The notes beneath the pieces are model-generated. The model was not told the DNA's origin. It did no database searches and was given only the letters and a program-made list of their open reading frames with translations. A stretch of 64,000 nucleotides of DNA. Origin: Spirosoma utsteinense. GTDB taxonomy: Bacteria; Bacteroidota; Bacteroidia; Cytophagales; Spirosomataceae. Below are positions 15,099 to 23,690 of the stretch, one piece after another (position 1 is the stretch's first letter; each line of letters begins with the position of its first letter). The DNA is taken from NCBI RefSeq assembly GCF_014282275.1, contig NZ_VFIA01000014.1:62001-126000 (forward strand), in the 5' to 3' direction. A program made the position numbers and the translations under genes.

Positions 15099-17330
15099 TT
15101 ACCGGTAGTCCAGCACTTTTTCGAGGGTGATGGGTAAATCACGAATGCGCTTGCCGGTAGCGTGGTAAACAGCATTGGCAATAGCCGAAACAGAGCCAAC
15201 GACGCCAATCTCGCCGATGCCTTTAACGCCTGCCGGGTTGACGGTCTCATCCTTTTCTTCAATGAAAAAGCCATCGATCTCTTCGATATCGGCATTGACC
15301 GGTACGTGGTACTCGGCCAGGTTCGGGTTCATGACCCGACCCGTTCGCGGATCGATCAGGGTGTCTTCGAGCAACGCCATACTCACCCCCCAGATCATCC
15401 CGCCCAGTATCTGACTACGGGCTGTTTTTGCGTTCAATATCCGGCCGGCCGCAAACGTGCCGATCATACGGCTAACCCGTATCCGGCCCAGGGCTTCATC
15501 GATACGTACCTCGGCAAAAATGGACCCGAACGCATTCAGTGAATAATTATCCTTTTCGTCAGCCGATTTCGACAGCATCTTGGCTTCGAGCGGTTTGGAG
15601 CCGTTCCGCTTCAGCAGACTGACGAAGGTTTCACCCTGCCGCGGGTCCGACTTCGTCTGGAGTCGACCGTTCTCAGCTACAATTTCCGCTTCGGCCACAT
15701 TGAACAGAGGGGACCGCTTGTCTTTATACGCCAGTTGCTTGGCTTGTTTGAGAACGGCCTGAGCCGCCTGTGTCACTGCCGATCCTGTGCTGGCGGTCGT
15801 CCGCGAACCGCCCGATGTGGTCGACTCGGGAAATCTCGTATCGCCCGCACTCAGTGTCACATCGTCCGGCGACAACCCCAGCACGTCGGCCGCAACCTGC
15901 GTCATGACGGTATACGTGCCGGTACCGATGTCCTGCGTACCCGTTTCTACCTGAACCTTGCCGTCGGGCTTGATGCGCACTAAAGCTGTTGACTCCGCCC
16001 GGTTTACGGGGTAAATGCTGGAAGCCATACCCATACCGATGAGTTCGTTTCCTTCCCGCATGCTCCTCGGTTCGGGCGTTCGTTTGGCCCAGCCGAAGCG
16101 CTCGGCCCCCTGCTGGTAGCACTCCCGGAGGGATTTACTCGAGAAAGGCAGGTTTTTGTGTGGATCTGTCTCCGCGTAGTTTTTCAGCCGCAAAGCGATG
16201 GGGTCCATGTTGATCGCATAAGCCACCTCATCGACCACACTTTCCAGCGCAAACACGCCGGGTGCCTCACCGGGCGCGCGCATGGCCGAAGGCGTACCGA
16301 TGTTAGCCCGAATAAGGCGGTGCGTGGATTCCATATTGGGGCTGGCATACATCATGCGGGAGATGGTACCGGCGGGTTCGGCGAACTCATCGAAGGCCGA
16401 TGTCTGGGAAATGGTATCATGACTGAGGGCGGTAAACTCACCGTCTTTTTTAGTGCCGACGACCATTTTCTGGACCGTCGACGACCGCCACCCGACCATC
16501 CCGAACATGTGTTCGCGCATAAGCACCAGCTTAACCGGTTTCCCCACCAGTTTGGCCGCCATGGGAGCCAGCATAACATGGGACCAGGTGGCCCCTTTAC
16601 TACCAAAACCGCCACCCACAAACTGCGCGATCACCCGAACGTTCTCCTTGGGCATACCGAACAGCTCGGAAATCCGTTTCTGCACCCCCGATACGCCCTG
16701 CGTTGCATTGTACATCGTTAGTTTCTCCCCCTCCCAATAGGCAATCAGCGCGTGGGGTTCCAGCGCATTATGGGTTTGGGTCGGCGTCGTATACGTTTCA
16801 GTAACCTTCGTTGAGGCCCCCGAAAGACCTGCTTTCAGGTTACCCCGTTTCGTATCTACCTGATCGTCGTACCGGGGCAACCGTTCGGGCGTAAAGGTGT
16901 TGTTCCTGCCCGCAGGTAAGGGAGGCTTAGGCTTTTGAGACTCATACGTTACCTTGACCCGGGCGGCTCCATCCACGGCATGCTCGAAGGTGTCGGCGAT
17001 GACCATCGCAATGGGCTGATTATTGTAATGAACCTTGTTATCCTGAAACAGGCTCATCACCCGATCGGTGGCAACTTCAGAGGGTTTGTTTTTATTGATC
17101 CCGGCCACTTTAGGGGCATTTCCGTAGGACATGACGGTCAGCACACCCGGCATTTTCAGTGTCTCAGCCGTATCGAACGAACGAATACGACCATTCCCGA
17201 TGCTGCTCATCACCAGTACCCCATAGACCATATCGGGCCGTTTCATATCGGCCGAGTACCGGGCGCGGCCCGTAACCTTCAGGTCACCGTCGATCCGATC
17301 GATCGGGTCGCCAATTAATTTCTTTGCCAT
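15099..17330 (-). CDS. Molybdopterin-binding large subunit, xanthine dehydrogenase / PaoC-like
   Basis: Large catalytic subunit of a molybdenum hydroxylase. It has an N-terminal Ald_Xan_dh a/b-hammerhead domain (VTGRARYSADM) and molybdopterin-binding stretches (QFVGGGFGSKG, MRAPGEAPGVFALES, TTASTGSA). The catalytic Glu lies in KGIGEIGVVG near the C-terminus. The ATG at 17330 (MAKKLIGDPIDRIDG) is preferred to an upstream one at 17399 whose extra 23 residues do not look conserved. With the FAD and 2Fe-2S subunits upstream it should form an alpha-beta-gamma enzyme resembling E. coli PaoABC that oxidises aldehydes or N-heterocycles. The substrate is not deducible. No XdhC/PaoD-type chaperone gene lies in this neighbourhood. 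Confidence 0.92.
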   Translation of the reverse strand: MAKKLIGDPIDRIDGDLKVTGRARYSADMKRPDMVYGVLVMSSIGNGRIRSFDTAETLKMPGVLTVMSYGNAPKVAGINKNKPSEVATDRVMSLFQDNKVHYNNQPIAMVIADTFEHAVDGAARVKVTYESQKPKPPLPAGRNNTFTPERLPRYDDQVDTKRGNLKAGLSGASTKVTETYTTPTQTHNALEPHALIAYWEGEKLTMYNATQGVSGVQKRISELFGMPKENVRVIAQFVGGGFGSKGATWSHVMLAPMAAKLVGKPVKLVLMREHMFGMVGWRSSTVQKMVVGTKKDGEFTALSHDTISQTSAFDEFAEPAGTISRMMYASPNMESTHRLIRANIGTPSAMRAPGEAPGVFALESVVDEVAYAINMDPIALRLKNYAETDPHKNLPFSSKSLRECYQQGAERFGWAKRTPEPRSMREGNELIGMGMASSIYPVNRAESTALVRIKPDGKVQVETGTQDIGTGTYTVMTQVAADVLGLSPDDVTLSAGDTRFPESTTSGGSRTTASTGSAVTQAAQAVLKQAKQLAYKDKRSPLFNVAEAEIVAENGRLQTKSDPRQGETFVSLLKRNGSKPLEAKMLSKSADEKDNYSLNAFGSIFAEVRIDEALGRIRVSRMIGTFAAGRILNAKTARSQILGGMIWGVSMALLEDTLIDPRTGRVMNPNLAEYHVPVNADIEEIDGFFIEEKDETVNPAGVKGIGEIGVVGSVSAIANAVYHATGKRIRDLPITLEKVLDYR

Positions 17331-17416
17331 GCGTTTTGTCGCGTAAAGGGGGTAAGACCCAGCCTGACAGCATTTGGCTACCTCTTGTTGAAGCGCCATC
17401 GATCAGCACTGGTCAG

Positions 17417-18406
17417 TTAGGAGGTAGCAACGGTTTGTAAGGCGCGCACAATAGCCGATTGGGCCAGCTGAACCTTGAAGGCGTTATGTTCGTGGGGTTT
17501 TGCACCGGCAACGAGTTGCTGTGCGGCAGCCCGAAATGTTTCCTCAGTAGCCGCTTTGCCCACCATATTTTTTTCAACCTCAACGATCCGCCAGGGCTTG
17601 TGGGCCACTCCACCCAGGGCAATGCGAACATCCTGAATACGCCCGTTTTCGACCGCCAGCCGCGTAGCTACCGACACGACAGCAAAGGCGTAGCTGGCTC
17701 TATCGCGTACTTTCAGGTAATATGACTTACCCGGTATAGCTGGTTTAGGGAGGTCGAGGCCGGTTATGAGCTCGTTTGCTTCCAGTACAGTGTCCCGCTC
17801 AGGCGTATCACCCGGCAACCGGTGGAAGTCGATAACCGGTATAGCGCGGGTTCCTTTAGGCCCGGTAACCTGCACAATAGCATCTAGAGCACTTAGGGCC
17901 ACATTCATGTCGCTGGGGTTAGTAGCGATACACTGGGTTTTAGCCGCGCCTTCGCTGGTACCCAGAATGGCATGAATCCGGTTGAACCCACCAATGGCTC
18001 CACAACCCGAACCCGGCTCCCGCTTGTTGCAGGGCTGCGTGGCATCGTAAAAATAATAGCACCGGGTACGTTGCATGAGGTTACCGCCCATAGTCGCCAT
18101 GTTACGCAGCTGGGGCGAGGCCCCGGCCAGCAGGGCTTCGGCCAGCAGCGGAAACTGCCTGGTGATCGCCGGATCGGCGGCCACATCGCTGTTGCGGGCC
18201 AGGGCCCCTATCCGGATTCCGGCATCGGTCGTTTCGATACGGTCCAGCGGCAATCGGCTGATGTCGATCAGGCGGTCGGGGCGTTCAATCTCGTACTTCA
18301 TGAGATCGACCAGGTTGGTACCTCCGGCAATAAACCGGAATTGAGGCTCCATGAGCCGAACAGCGTCAGCGGGTTTGGTAACCGCTACATAATCGAATGA
18401 TTTCAT
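17417..18406 (-). CDS. FAD-binding subunit, xanthine dehydrogenase family (PaoB-like)
   Basis: The 329-residue medium subunit carries an FAD_binding_5 domain with the FAD loop FIAGGTNLVDLM and a CO_dh_flav_C domain after about residue 215. Four Cys at about 116, 126, 135 and 159 (RCYYFY, QPCNKR, SGCGA, QCIAT) match the additional 4Fe-4S cluster site known in PaoB-type subunits and absent from ordinary xanthine dehydrogenases. It overlaps the 2Fe-2S gene by 4 bp (ATGA) and is followed by the large subunit, so the three are cotranscribed. Confidence 0.92.
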   Translation of the reverse strand: MKSFDYVAVTKPADAVRLMEPQFRFIAGGTNLVDLMKYEIERPDRLIDISRLPLDRIETTDAGIRIGALARNSDVAADPAITRQFPLLAEALLAGASPQLRNMATMGGNLMQRTRCYYFYDATQPCNKREPGSGCGAIGGFNRIHAILGTSEGAAKTQCIATNPSDMNVALSALDAIVQVTGPKGTRAIPVIDFHRLPGDTPERDTVLEANELITGLDLPKPAIPGKSYYLKVRDRASYAFAVVSVATRLAVENGRIQDVRIALGGVAHKPWRIVEVEKNMVGKAATEETFRAAAQQLVAGAKPHEHNAFKVQLAQSAIVRALQTVATS

Positions 18407-19035
18407 ACCTGCCTCCCTCCTTTCTGCACGGCTTCGATAGCGTCAACAATACCGGAATAAGCGCCACAGCGGCAGATGTTTCCGCTCATCCATTCTTTGA
18501 TCTGCGCCGTCGACCCGGCATGGCCTTCCCGCAGCACCGCTACGCCGGACATGATCTGACCGGGGGTACAAAATCCGCATTGCAAGCCGTCATGCTCCAC
18601 AAAAGCAGTTTGTAGCGGGTGTAGCCGGTCGGGTGAGGGGGCTAACCCCTCAATGGTCGTGATGTCCCGGTCCTGTTGCATGACCGCCAGCAGAAGACAG
18701 GCGTTGGCCGTGCGCCCATCGATGTGGACGGTACAGGCCCCACACTGGCCGTGGTCGCAGCCTTTTTTACTACCAATCAGGTCCAGTCGTTCGCGTAATA
18801 CGTCGAGGAGCGTCTCGCGTGGCTCCACCTCAATCCGGTAGGCTTTGCGATTGATGCGGAGTGTAATGGCTCGTTTCATGGGCAAACCGGGGGGAACCGA
18901 TGAGGCAGGGGCCGTTCCGGCCTGACCGATTAACGGCGGCAGGGCCAGCATACCCACCAGGGCTGACGACTGTTTCAGGAACCAGCGTCTACCTGCTCCA
19001 TCGATTATATAGTTTTTATGGTTTGTGTACTCCAT
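18403..19035 (-). CDS. Tat-exported 2Fe-2S subunit, xanthine dehydrogenase family (PaoA-like)
   Basis: A 210-residue small subunit. A twin-arginine signal is clear (Arg16-Arg17 in GRRWFLKQ, then a hydrophobic stretch to about residue 45), so the folded complex is probably exported to the periplasm as for PaoABC. The plant-type 2Fe-2S cluster uses Cys93, Cys98, Cys101 and Cys113. The second cluster uses Cys153, Cys156, Cys188 and Cys190 (QCGFCTPG and ICRCG). It is the first gene of the three-gene operon. The partner subunits lack signals and would travel with it. Confidence 0.93.
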   Translation of the reverse strand: MEYTNHKNYIIDGAGRRWFLKQSSALVGMLALPPLIGQAGTAPASSVPPGLPMKRAITLRINRKAYRIEVEPRETLLDVLRERLDLIGSKKGCDHGQCGACTVHIDGRTANACLLLAVMQQDRDITTIEGLAPSPDRLHPLQTAFVEHDGLQCGFCTPGQIMSGVAVLREGHAGSTAQIKEWMSGNICRCGAYSGIVDAIEAVQKGGRQV

Positions 19036-19073
19036 ATTATTCCGGGTCCTTCTCTGGCTATTGTACAGGACTA

Positions 19074-19128
19074 AACAAAATGAACGTGTGGGCTATCCGC
19101 ACAAAGCGTCTGGCAGCCCACACGTTCA
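19074..19128 (-). terminator. Terminator after the fasciclin gene
   Basis: TGAACGTGTGGGCT and AGCCCACACGTTCA form a perfect 14-bp stem around a 20-nt loop. On the minus strand the stem is followed by ATTTTGTTTA. It lies between the fasciclin stop and the start of the molybdenum hydroxylase operon, where a terminator is expected. The loop is longer than usual. Confidence 0.65.
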
Positions 19129-19153
19129 GCTAATCAATTTACCCAACGGACTG

Positions 19154-20149
19154 TTAACGAATACTGTTTACGGCATTTTTGGGCATCAAAACAGCGTTCA
19201 GCCCGTGAACAATGCCATTCGACTGAATCTTGTCTGAATCCTCGACGGTAGCGCTTTTACCCTGCTCGTCTGTAATAGTTAGCTGCCCTCCCGCCCCCAG
19301 CTGGGCCGTTAAGACACCACCCGCAACGGTGGTTAGGGTTGCTTTCCCGTTGCCGGCTTTGATCTGCTGGGTCAACGCCTTCGCATCGAGGGTGCCGGCC
19401 ACCAGGTGGTAGGACATAAGCTGGGTCAGGGCCTCCCGATTGCGCCCTTCCAGCAACCCAGCCTGCACGGTAGCCGGTAGCTTTTTGAAAGCCGCATTGG
19501 TGGGCGCAAACAGGGTATAAGCCGTTCCTGCTTTGAGTTTTTCGTCCAGATCCGTCGACTGCAACGCATTCTGAAGGGTCACGTAGTTGGGCGACGAAGA
19601 GATAAAGTCGTGAATGCTGGTTGTACGCTCCGTGCTGCCCGCCACATCGGCCGGGGTTTTTGTCTCAGTCCGGGCACCCGTTACCGCTGCGGCAGTCCCC
19701 GTCTTTGTCGCGTCGCTACCCGCGCTGCTGCTACTACTGGTTGTTGCCGACGTTCCCGACGAACCACTCAGGGTAGTGGGCTGGGTTGTCACCGACGGGT
19801 TGCTACCGACACCTGTAGCGGCATTGGTGACGTTATTACTGTTGTAATTGGTGGCATTGCTGTTATTGACGGACGTGCCTTGTGCGGCTGAACTCTGCCG
19901 GTACTGACCATCCTGCGACGTAGCGCCCGTATTACCGGCATTGGGACGAGCGGTTTTTGACCGGTTCCCCCGGGCAGCCCGTCGCTGAGCGCGCGATGGT
20001 TTAACAGTATTGGCAGAATCAACCGTAACGGCTCCTACCGGATAGGTTGTCGAGGTGGCGGCTCCCGTTGGCGTTGTCTGGGCATAACTATCCAGGCCGA
20101 TCAGGGCAAGTCCAAAAGTTAATAGCGAAAGGGTTTGGTTAATTTTCAT
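19154..20149 (-). CDS. Secreted fasciclin (FAS1) domain protein
   Basis: The start MKINQTLSLL is preferred over an in-frame ATG eight codons upstream because it gives a clean signal peptide (ending DSYAQ) and has an A-rich leader. Residues from about 55 to 175 form a Ser/Thr/Asn/Gly-rich low-complexity linker. The C-terminal 150 residues form one FAS1 domain, with the H1 motif TAYTLFAPTNAAFKKLP, the YH motif (SYHLVAGTLDAK) and an ending in NGIVHGLNAVLMP. FAS1 proteins mediate adhesion at the cell surface. It lies downstream of the two DUF421 genes and may share their transcript. Confidence 0.88.
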   Translation of the reverse strand: MKINQTLSLLTFGLALIGLDSYAQTTPTGAATSTTYPVGAVTVDSANTVKPSRAQRRAARGNRSKTARPNAGNTGATSQDGQYRQSSAAQGTSVNNSNATNYNSNNVTNAATGVGSNPSVTTQPTTLSGSSGTSATTSSSSSAGSDATKTGTAAAVTGARTETKTPADVAGSTERTTSIHDFISSSPNYVTLQNALQSTDLDEKLKAGTAYTLFAPTNAAFKKLPATVQAGLLEGRNREALTQLMSYHLVAGTLDAKALTQQIKAGNGKATLTTVAGGVLTAQLGAGGQLTITDEQGKSATVEDSDKIQSNGIVHGLNAVLMPKNAVNSIR

Positions 20150-20226
20150 AGCTTTTTTCGTTGAGATGCGCACTGTCTTGTTTTAACTGGAATGATCCCG
20201 TAAGGTTTTCCGGCCCCCGCGTCATA

Positions 20227-20913
20227 TTAGCGAAGTGCCTCAACCCATTCCTTCCGGTCGCACCGCGTGCAGGACTGGTTCCTGTTCGTTTCTGGTTGTG
20301 GATTTCCGCAATGGTAACAAACAAGCTGACCGGGGGCTTTTTCCTGTTCGTTCAGGAAGTCGGCATCCCATTCCGGCAACAGGGAAAGTCCGGGTTTGGG
20401 GTCGGGGTCGGTGATCAGAGTAAAGGAACCGTTCGCTTCCATGTACAGGCGCTTCACGTACCCCAAATGAGTCAGGCCATTCGATCGCAGCTGGGCGAAA
20501 AGCAGTTGGCGCGTAATACCCGACCCTTTCATCACCGGCAGATGCATCACAGCGTCTTCTACCAGCATAACACTTATATCCTGCGAAATACCCTCAAATG
20601 TTTGATTTCTAGACGCCAGATAAGACACCAGCCGCTGGGTACTTACCACGACGATTGCAATCATTACGGCGGGTAACAGCCCCCGGCTGGCATCCAGAAT
20701 AGGTACCCCGATAGCCGCGGCCATCGACACCATAGCGGCCATTTCGTTCCGGCTTAGCTGGGTAGCCATCCGCCGACCCATCAACCGCATCGAAACCACC
20801 AGCAGCAGGTAAACGAAAGCCGCGCGAATAATGATTTCGACGTAAAAACTGGCCGGAACCTCCCCCACGAGAATACGGAGCCAGTCAAATAAATGAATAT
20901 CTTCCTTTTTCAT
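20227..20913 (-). CDS. DUF421 (YetF-type) membrane protein, second copy
   Basis: The start MKKEDIHLFDW is chosen because it matches the opening of the neighbouring paralogue. An upstream in-frame ATG would overlap that gene. Three N-terminal membrane helices (about 20-105) are followed by the cytoplasmic DUF421 domain with LFAQLRSNGLTHLGYVKRLYMEANG. The tail has CYHC and CTRC, a zinc-ribbon-like pair of CxxC motifs. Function of the family is not established. It starts 8 bp after the stop of the paralogous gene, so the two are an operon born of tandem duplication. Confidence 0.85.
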   Translation of the reverse strand: MKKEDIHLFDWLRILVGEVPASFYVEIIIRAAFVYLLLVVSMRLMGRRMATQLSRNEMAAMVSMAAAIGVPILDASRGLLPAVMIAIVVVSTQRLVSYLASRNQTFEGISQDISVMLVEDAVMHLPVMKGSGITRQLLFAQLRSNGLTHLGYVKRLYMEANGSFTLITDPDPKPGLSLLPEWDADFLNEQEKAPGQLVCYHCGNPQPETNRNQSCTRCDRKEWVEALR

Positions 20914-20921
20914 AACATGTG

Positions 20922-21611
20922 TTAACAGACGGCTGGCTCCCACTGCCTGTGCGTACAGACGGGGCAATCACCCGGTTCAGGGGATGTAGGCACCGTTTTT
21001 CCACAATGGCCACAGGCGAGCGTATGGTCGTCTTTTTTCTGATAGGTAGTCCGGATCGTTTCATCGGCGGGGGGCATTACGGTCAGGCCGGGCTTATCCT
21101 GCTTCTCTTCGTAAATACTGAATATGCCGTAAGCCTCCAGATACAGGCGCTTGACCTTCCCCAGATGATACACATTTTCGCTCCGCAAAGCAGCAAAAAT
21201 CTGCTGCCGGGACAGTCGGTTCCGGGCCATTTCATCCAGTTGGATTATCCCTTCCCTGATCAGGATCGTCTCTGTTCCATGGATCAGCTTTTCTGCTTTT
21301 TTACTGACGAAACCCAACAGGTTCGATCCCCGCAGAAAGGCCAGCGCACAGAGCAAACCCAACGTACCCGAGAGTAAACCCCGATCGGGTATTTGCATGG
21401 GGGGTGCCATGATAGCCCCCATCGTCAGCATGACCGATAACTCCAGATTTGTAAGCTGGCCGTTCATGCGTTTTCCCAGTAACCGCATCATTATCAGCAG
21501 CGTCAGGTAAATGAGCGCGGTACGAACCAGGACTTCAAATAAAAATTCGACGGGCGCATCACCAAACAGAATCCGCTGCCAGTCATCTAGCCGAATCTCA
21601 TCTTTTTTCAT
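20922..21611 (-). CDS. DUF421 (YetF-type) membrane protein, first copy
   Basis: A 229-residue paralogue of the next gene. It starts MKKDEIRLDDWQRILFG, then has three membrane helices, a DUF421 domain (IFAALRSENVYHLGKVKRLYLEAYG) and a C-terminal CGHC/CPVC zinc-ribbon-like end. The shared N-terminal DW motif, domain order and Cys pairs show recent tandem duplication with strong divergence elsewhere. It is probably inserted in the inner membrane with the C-terminus in the cytoplasm. The two might form a heteromer, but this is inference. Confidence 0.87.
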   Translation of the reverse strand: MKKDEIRLDDWQRILFGDAPVEFLFEVLVRTALIYLTLLIMMRLLGKRMNGQLTNLELSVMLTMGAIMAPPMQIPDRGLLSGTLGLLCALAFLRGSNLLGFVSKKAEKLIHGTETILIREGIIQLDEMARNRLSRQQIFAALRSENVYHLGKVKRLYLEAYGIFSIYEEKQDKPGLTVMPPADETIRTTYQKKDDHTLACGHCGKTVPTSPEPGDCPVCTHRQWEPAVC

Positions 21612-21792
21612 AGGACACTAACTTTTCATGTGCGCGAATTGATTCTCTAACCTGAAAAATCTGGTTACAGTCATATAGTCTATTTGATATGCCCTATAGA
21701 ATTACCAGACAATCAAGAAAACGGCCTTTCCCTAACAGCCGGGGGTAATTGACGGTTGGTTTAAAGAGACTTCACCAGACGAACGTAATTCG

Positions 21793-23541
21793 ATGAAAAA
21801 AATAATCCTGTTTCTTGGCATCTGTTTACTGGCCTCCTGCCGACAAACAACCTCCGAGACCGAAAAGCCTGAAACCACGGTTGCACCGCCAGCTCCCCTG
21901 CCTACTGATTTCATCGAAGAACTCTGGTACAAAAACAGTCTGGTTTACAGCGTAGATGTGGAAGTTTTCAAGGACTCCGATAAGGACGGGGTGGGTGACT
22001 TCCGGGGTATGTCCCAGCAGCTGGACTACTTAAAAAAACTGGGTGTCGAAACGATCTGGCTGGCTCCCTTTCAGCCTACGCCCAACCTGGACGATGGGTA
22101 TGACACATCGGATTTTTACGGCATCGACCCCCGCCTGGGCACTCCGCAGGACTTCACCGATTTCATGAATCAGGCCAGCCAGCGCGGCATCCGCGTTATG
22201 ATGGACCTGGTCACCAACCACACCTCCGACCAGCATCCGTGGTTTCAGCAAGCCCGCAGGCAGAAAGACTCCCCCTATCGCTCGTGGTATGTCTGGTCGA
22301 AGGAGCGACCGGAGAAATGGAATACGGGCATGGTGTTTCCCGGCGTACAGAAATCGGTCTGGTCCTACGATTCACTGGCCGGTGAATATTATTACCACCG
22401 CTTTTATGAATCACAGCCGGACCTGAATATGCAGAACCCGGCCGTACAGCGCGAAATGCGGAAGGTCATCCGCTACTGGCTCGACAAAGGGGTTGCCGGA
22501 TTTCGCGTCGATGCCGTTCCGTTCCTGATCGAGGTAGCCACACCCGATTTCGACCCGGATAAACCACAGCATCAGTTCGACATGATCACGCAGCTTCATC
22601 AGTACGTTCAGTGGCATAAACGGGATGCTATTCTGTTGGGGGAAGCCAATGTAGACCCCAAAGAACAGGAGCCTTATTTCGGGAAGGAAGGCCAGGGAAT
22701 GCAGACAATGTTCAACTTCTTCGCCAACCAGCATCTGTTCTATGCGCTGGCTACGACTGAAGTCAGCACCTTGAAAAAGGCTCTGAACGAAACCAAATCG
22801 ATTCCACCAACGGCCCAATGGGCTACCTTTCTCCGCAATCATGACGAGATCGATCTGGGTCGGTTAAGTGACGAGGAGCGGGGAAAAGTGTATGCTAAAT
22901 TCGGCCCGGACAGCAGCATGCAGCTTTACGACCGGGGTATCCGCCGACGGTTAGCGCCCATGCTCGGTGATCCCCGGCTGATCAAACTGGCGTACAGCCT
23001 GCTGTTCTCGCTGCCCGGTATGCCCGTTATCCGGTACGGGGAAGAGATTGGGATGGGCGACGACCTCAGTCTCGAAGAGCGCCTTTCTGTGAGAACTCCC
23101 ATGCAGTGGTCGAACAAAATCCATGGCGGCTTTTCTGAAGCAGCCAAAGCCGTTCGGCCGGTTATCAGCGCAGGGCCTTACCGCTACAGCACCGTTAATG
23201 TGGCCGCTCAGCAGGCCGATTCGGCCTCATTGCTGAACCACATCACGCGCTTGTCCAGCCTTCGGAAACAGTGTCCTGAAGTTGGTTGGGGTAAGTGGGA
23301 AATTATCGACACAAAATCACCGCATGTGCTCGCCATTCGGTACAACTGGCAGGGCCGATCATTGGTCATGATCCACAATTTCAGTCCGCAGCCCCAGCAG
23401 AATCAGTTGCACACCGATCCAAAAGCCGGTCTAAAACTCGTTGATCTACTGGCGAAAAGCGAGAAACAGATTGGGGCCGATGGCAATTTTTCGGTCGATC
23501 TACCCGCTTACGGGTTCAAGTGGTATCGGGTAAAAAAGTGA
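21793..23541 (+). CDS. GH13 alpha-amylase-family lipoprotein, trehalose-synthase-like
   Basis: A 582-residue lipoprotein (lipobox LLASC, Cys about 16) with a full GH13 barrel. Region I is DLVTNHTSD. The nucleophile Asp lies in GFRVDAVPF, the acid Glu in LLGEANV and the third Asp in LRNHDEIDL. A C-terminal beta domain ends the protein. The opening LWYKNSLVYSVDVEVFKDSDKDGVGDF and the RNHDE motif resemble trehalose synthases and related alpha-glucosidases more than endo-amylases. It should act in the periplasm or at the surface on short alpha-glucans or trehalose. There is no SusC/SusD pair nearby, but a carbohydrate-type HTCS follows downstream. Confidence 0.88.
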   Translation: MKKIILFLGICLLASCRQTTSETEKPETTVAPPAPLPTDFIEELWYKNSLVYSVDVEVFKDSDKDGVGDFRGMSQQLDYLKKLGVETIWLAPFQPTPNLDDGYDTSDFYGIDPRLGTPQDFTDFMNQASQRGIRVMMDLVTNHTSDQHPWFQQARRQKDSPYRSWYVWSKERPEKWNTGMVFPGVQKSVWSYDSLAGEYYYHRFYESQPDLNMQNPAVQREMRKVIRYWLDKGVAGFRVDAVPFLIEVATPDFDPDKPQHQFDMITQLHQYVQWHKRDAILLGEANVDPKEQEPYFGKEGQGMQTMFNFFANQHLFYALATTEVSTLKKALNETKSIPPTAQWATFLRNHDEIDLGRLSDEERGKVYAKFGPDSSMQLYDRGIRRRLAPMLGDPRLIKLAYSLLFSLPGMPVIRYGEEIGMGDDLSLEERLSVRTPMQWSNKIHGGFSEAAKAVRPVISAGPYRYSTVNVAAQQADSASLLNHITRLSSLRKQCPEVGWGKWEIIDTKSPHVLAIRYNWQGRSLVMIHNFSPQPQQNQLHTDPKAGLKLVDLLAKSEKQIGADGNFSVDLPAYGFKWYRVKK

Positions 23542-23567
23542 TAAGCATTGTCATTTTTGAGTCAGGT

Positions 23568-23596
23568 TTTGATTCTAATATAAAGAGTTAGCTTTG
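23568..23596 (+). promoter_or_regulatory. Bacteroidota-type promoter of the HTCS gene
   Basis: TTTG at 23568-23571 and TAGCTTTG at 23589-23596 match the -33 and -7 consensus of the Bacteroidota housekeeping sigma factor with a 17-bp spacer. The predicted transcription start lies near 23603, giving a leader of about 90 nt before the ATG at 23691. Confidence 0.65.
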
Positions 23597-23690
23597 ACAT
23601 GAACTTTCCTCAACCGATAACATAAAAAAGGGCGATGCCTATAAACAACACTTCCGCGTAAACGAAGTGGGCTGAACTCTTCATTCTGGT

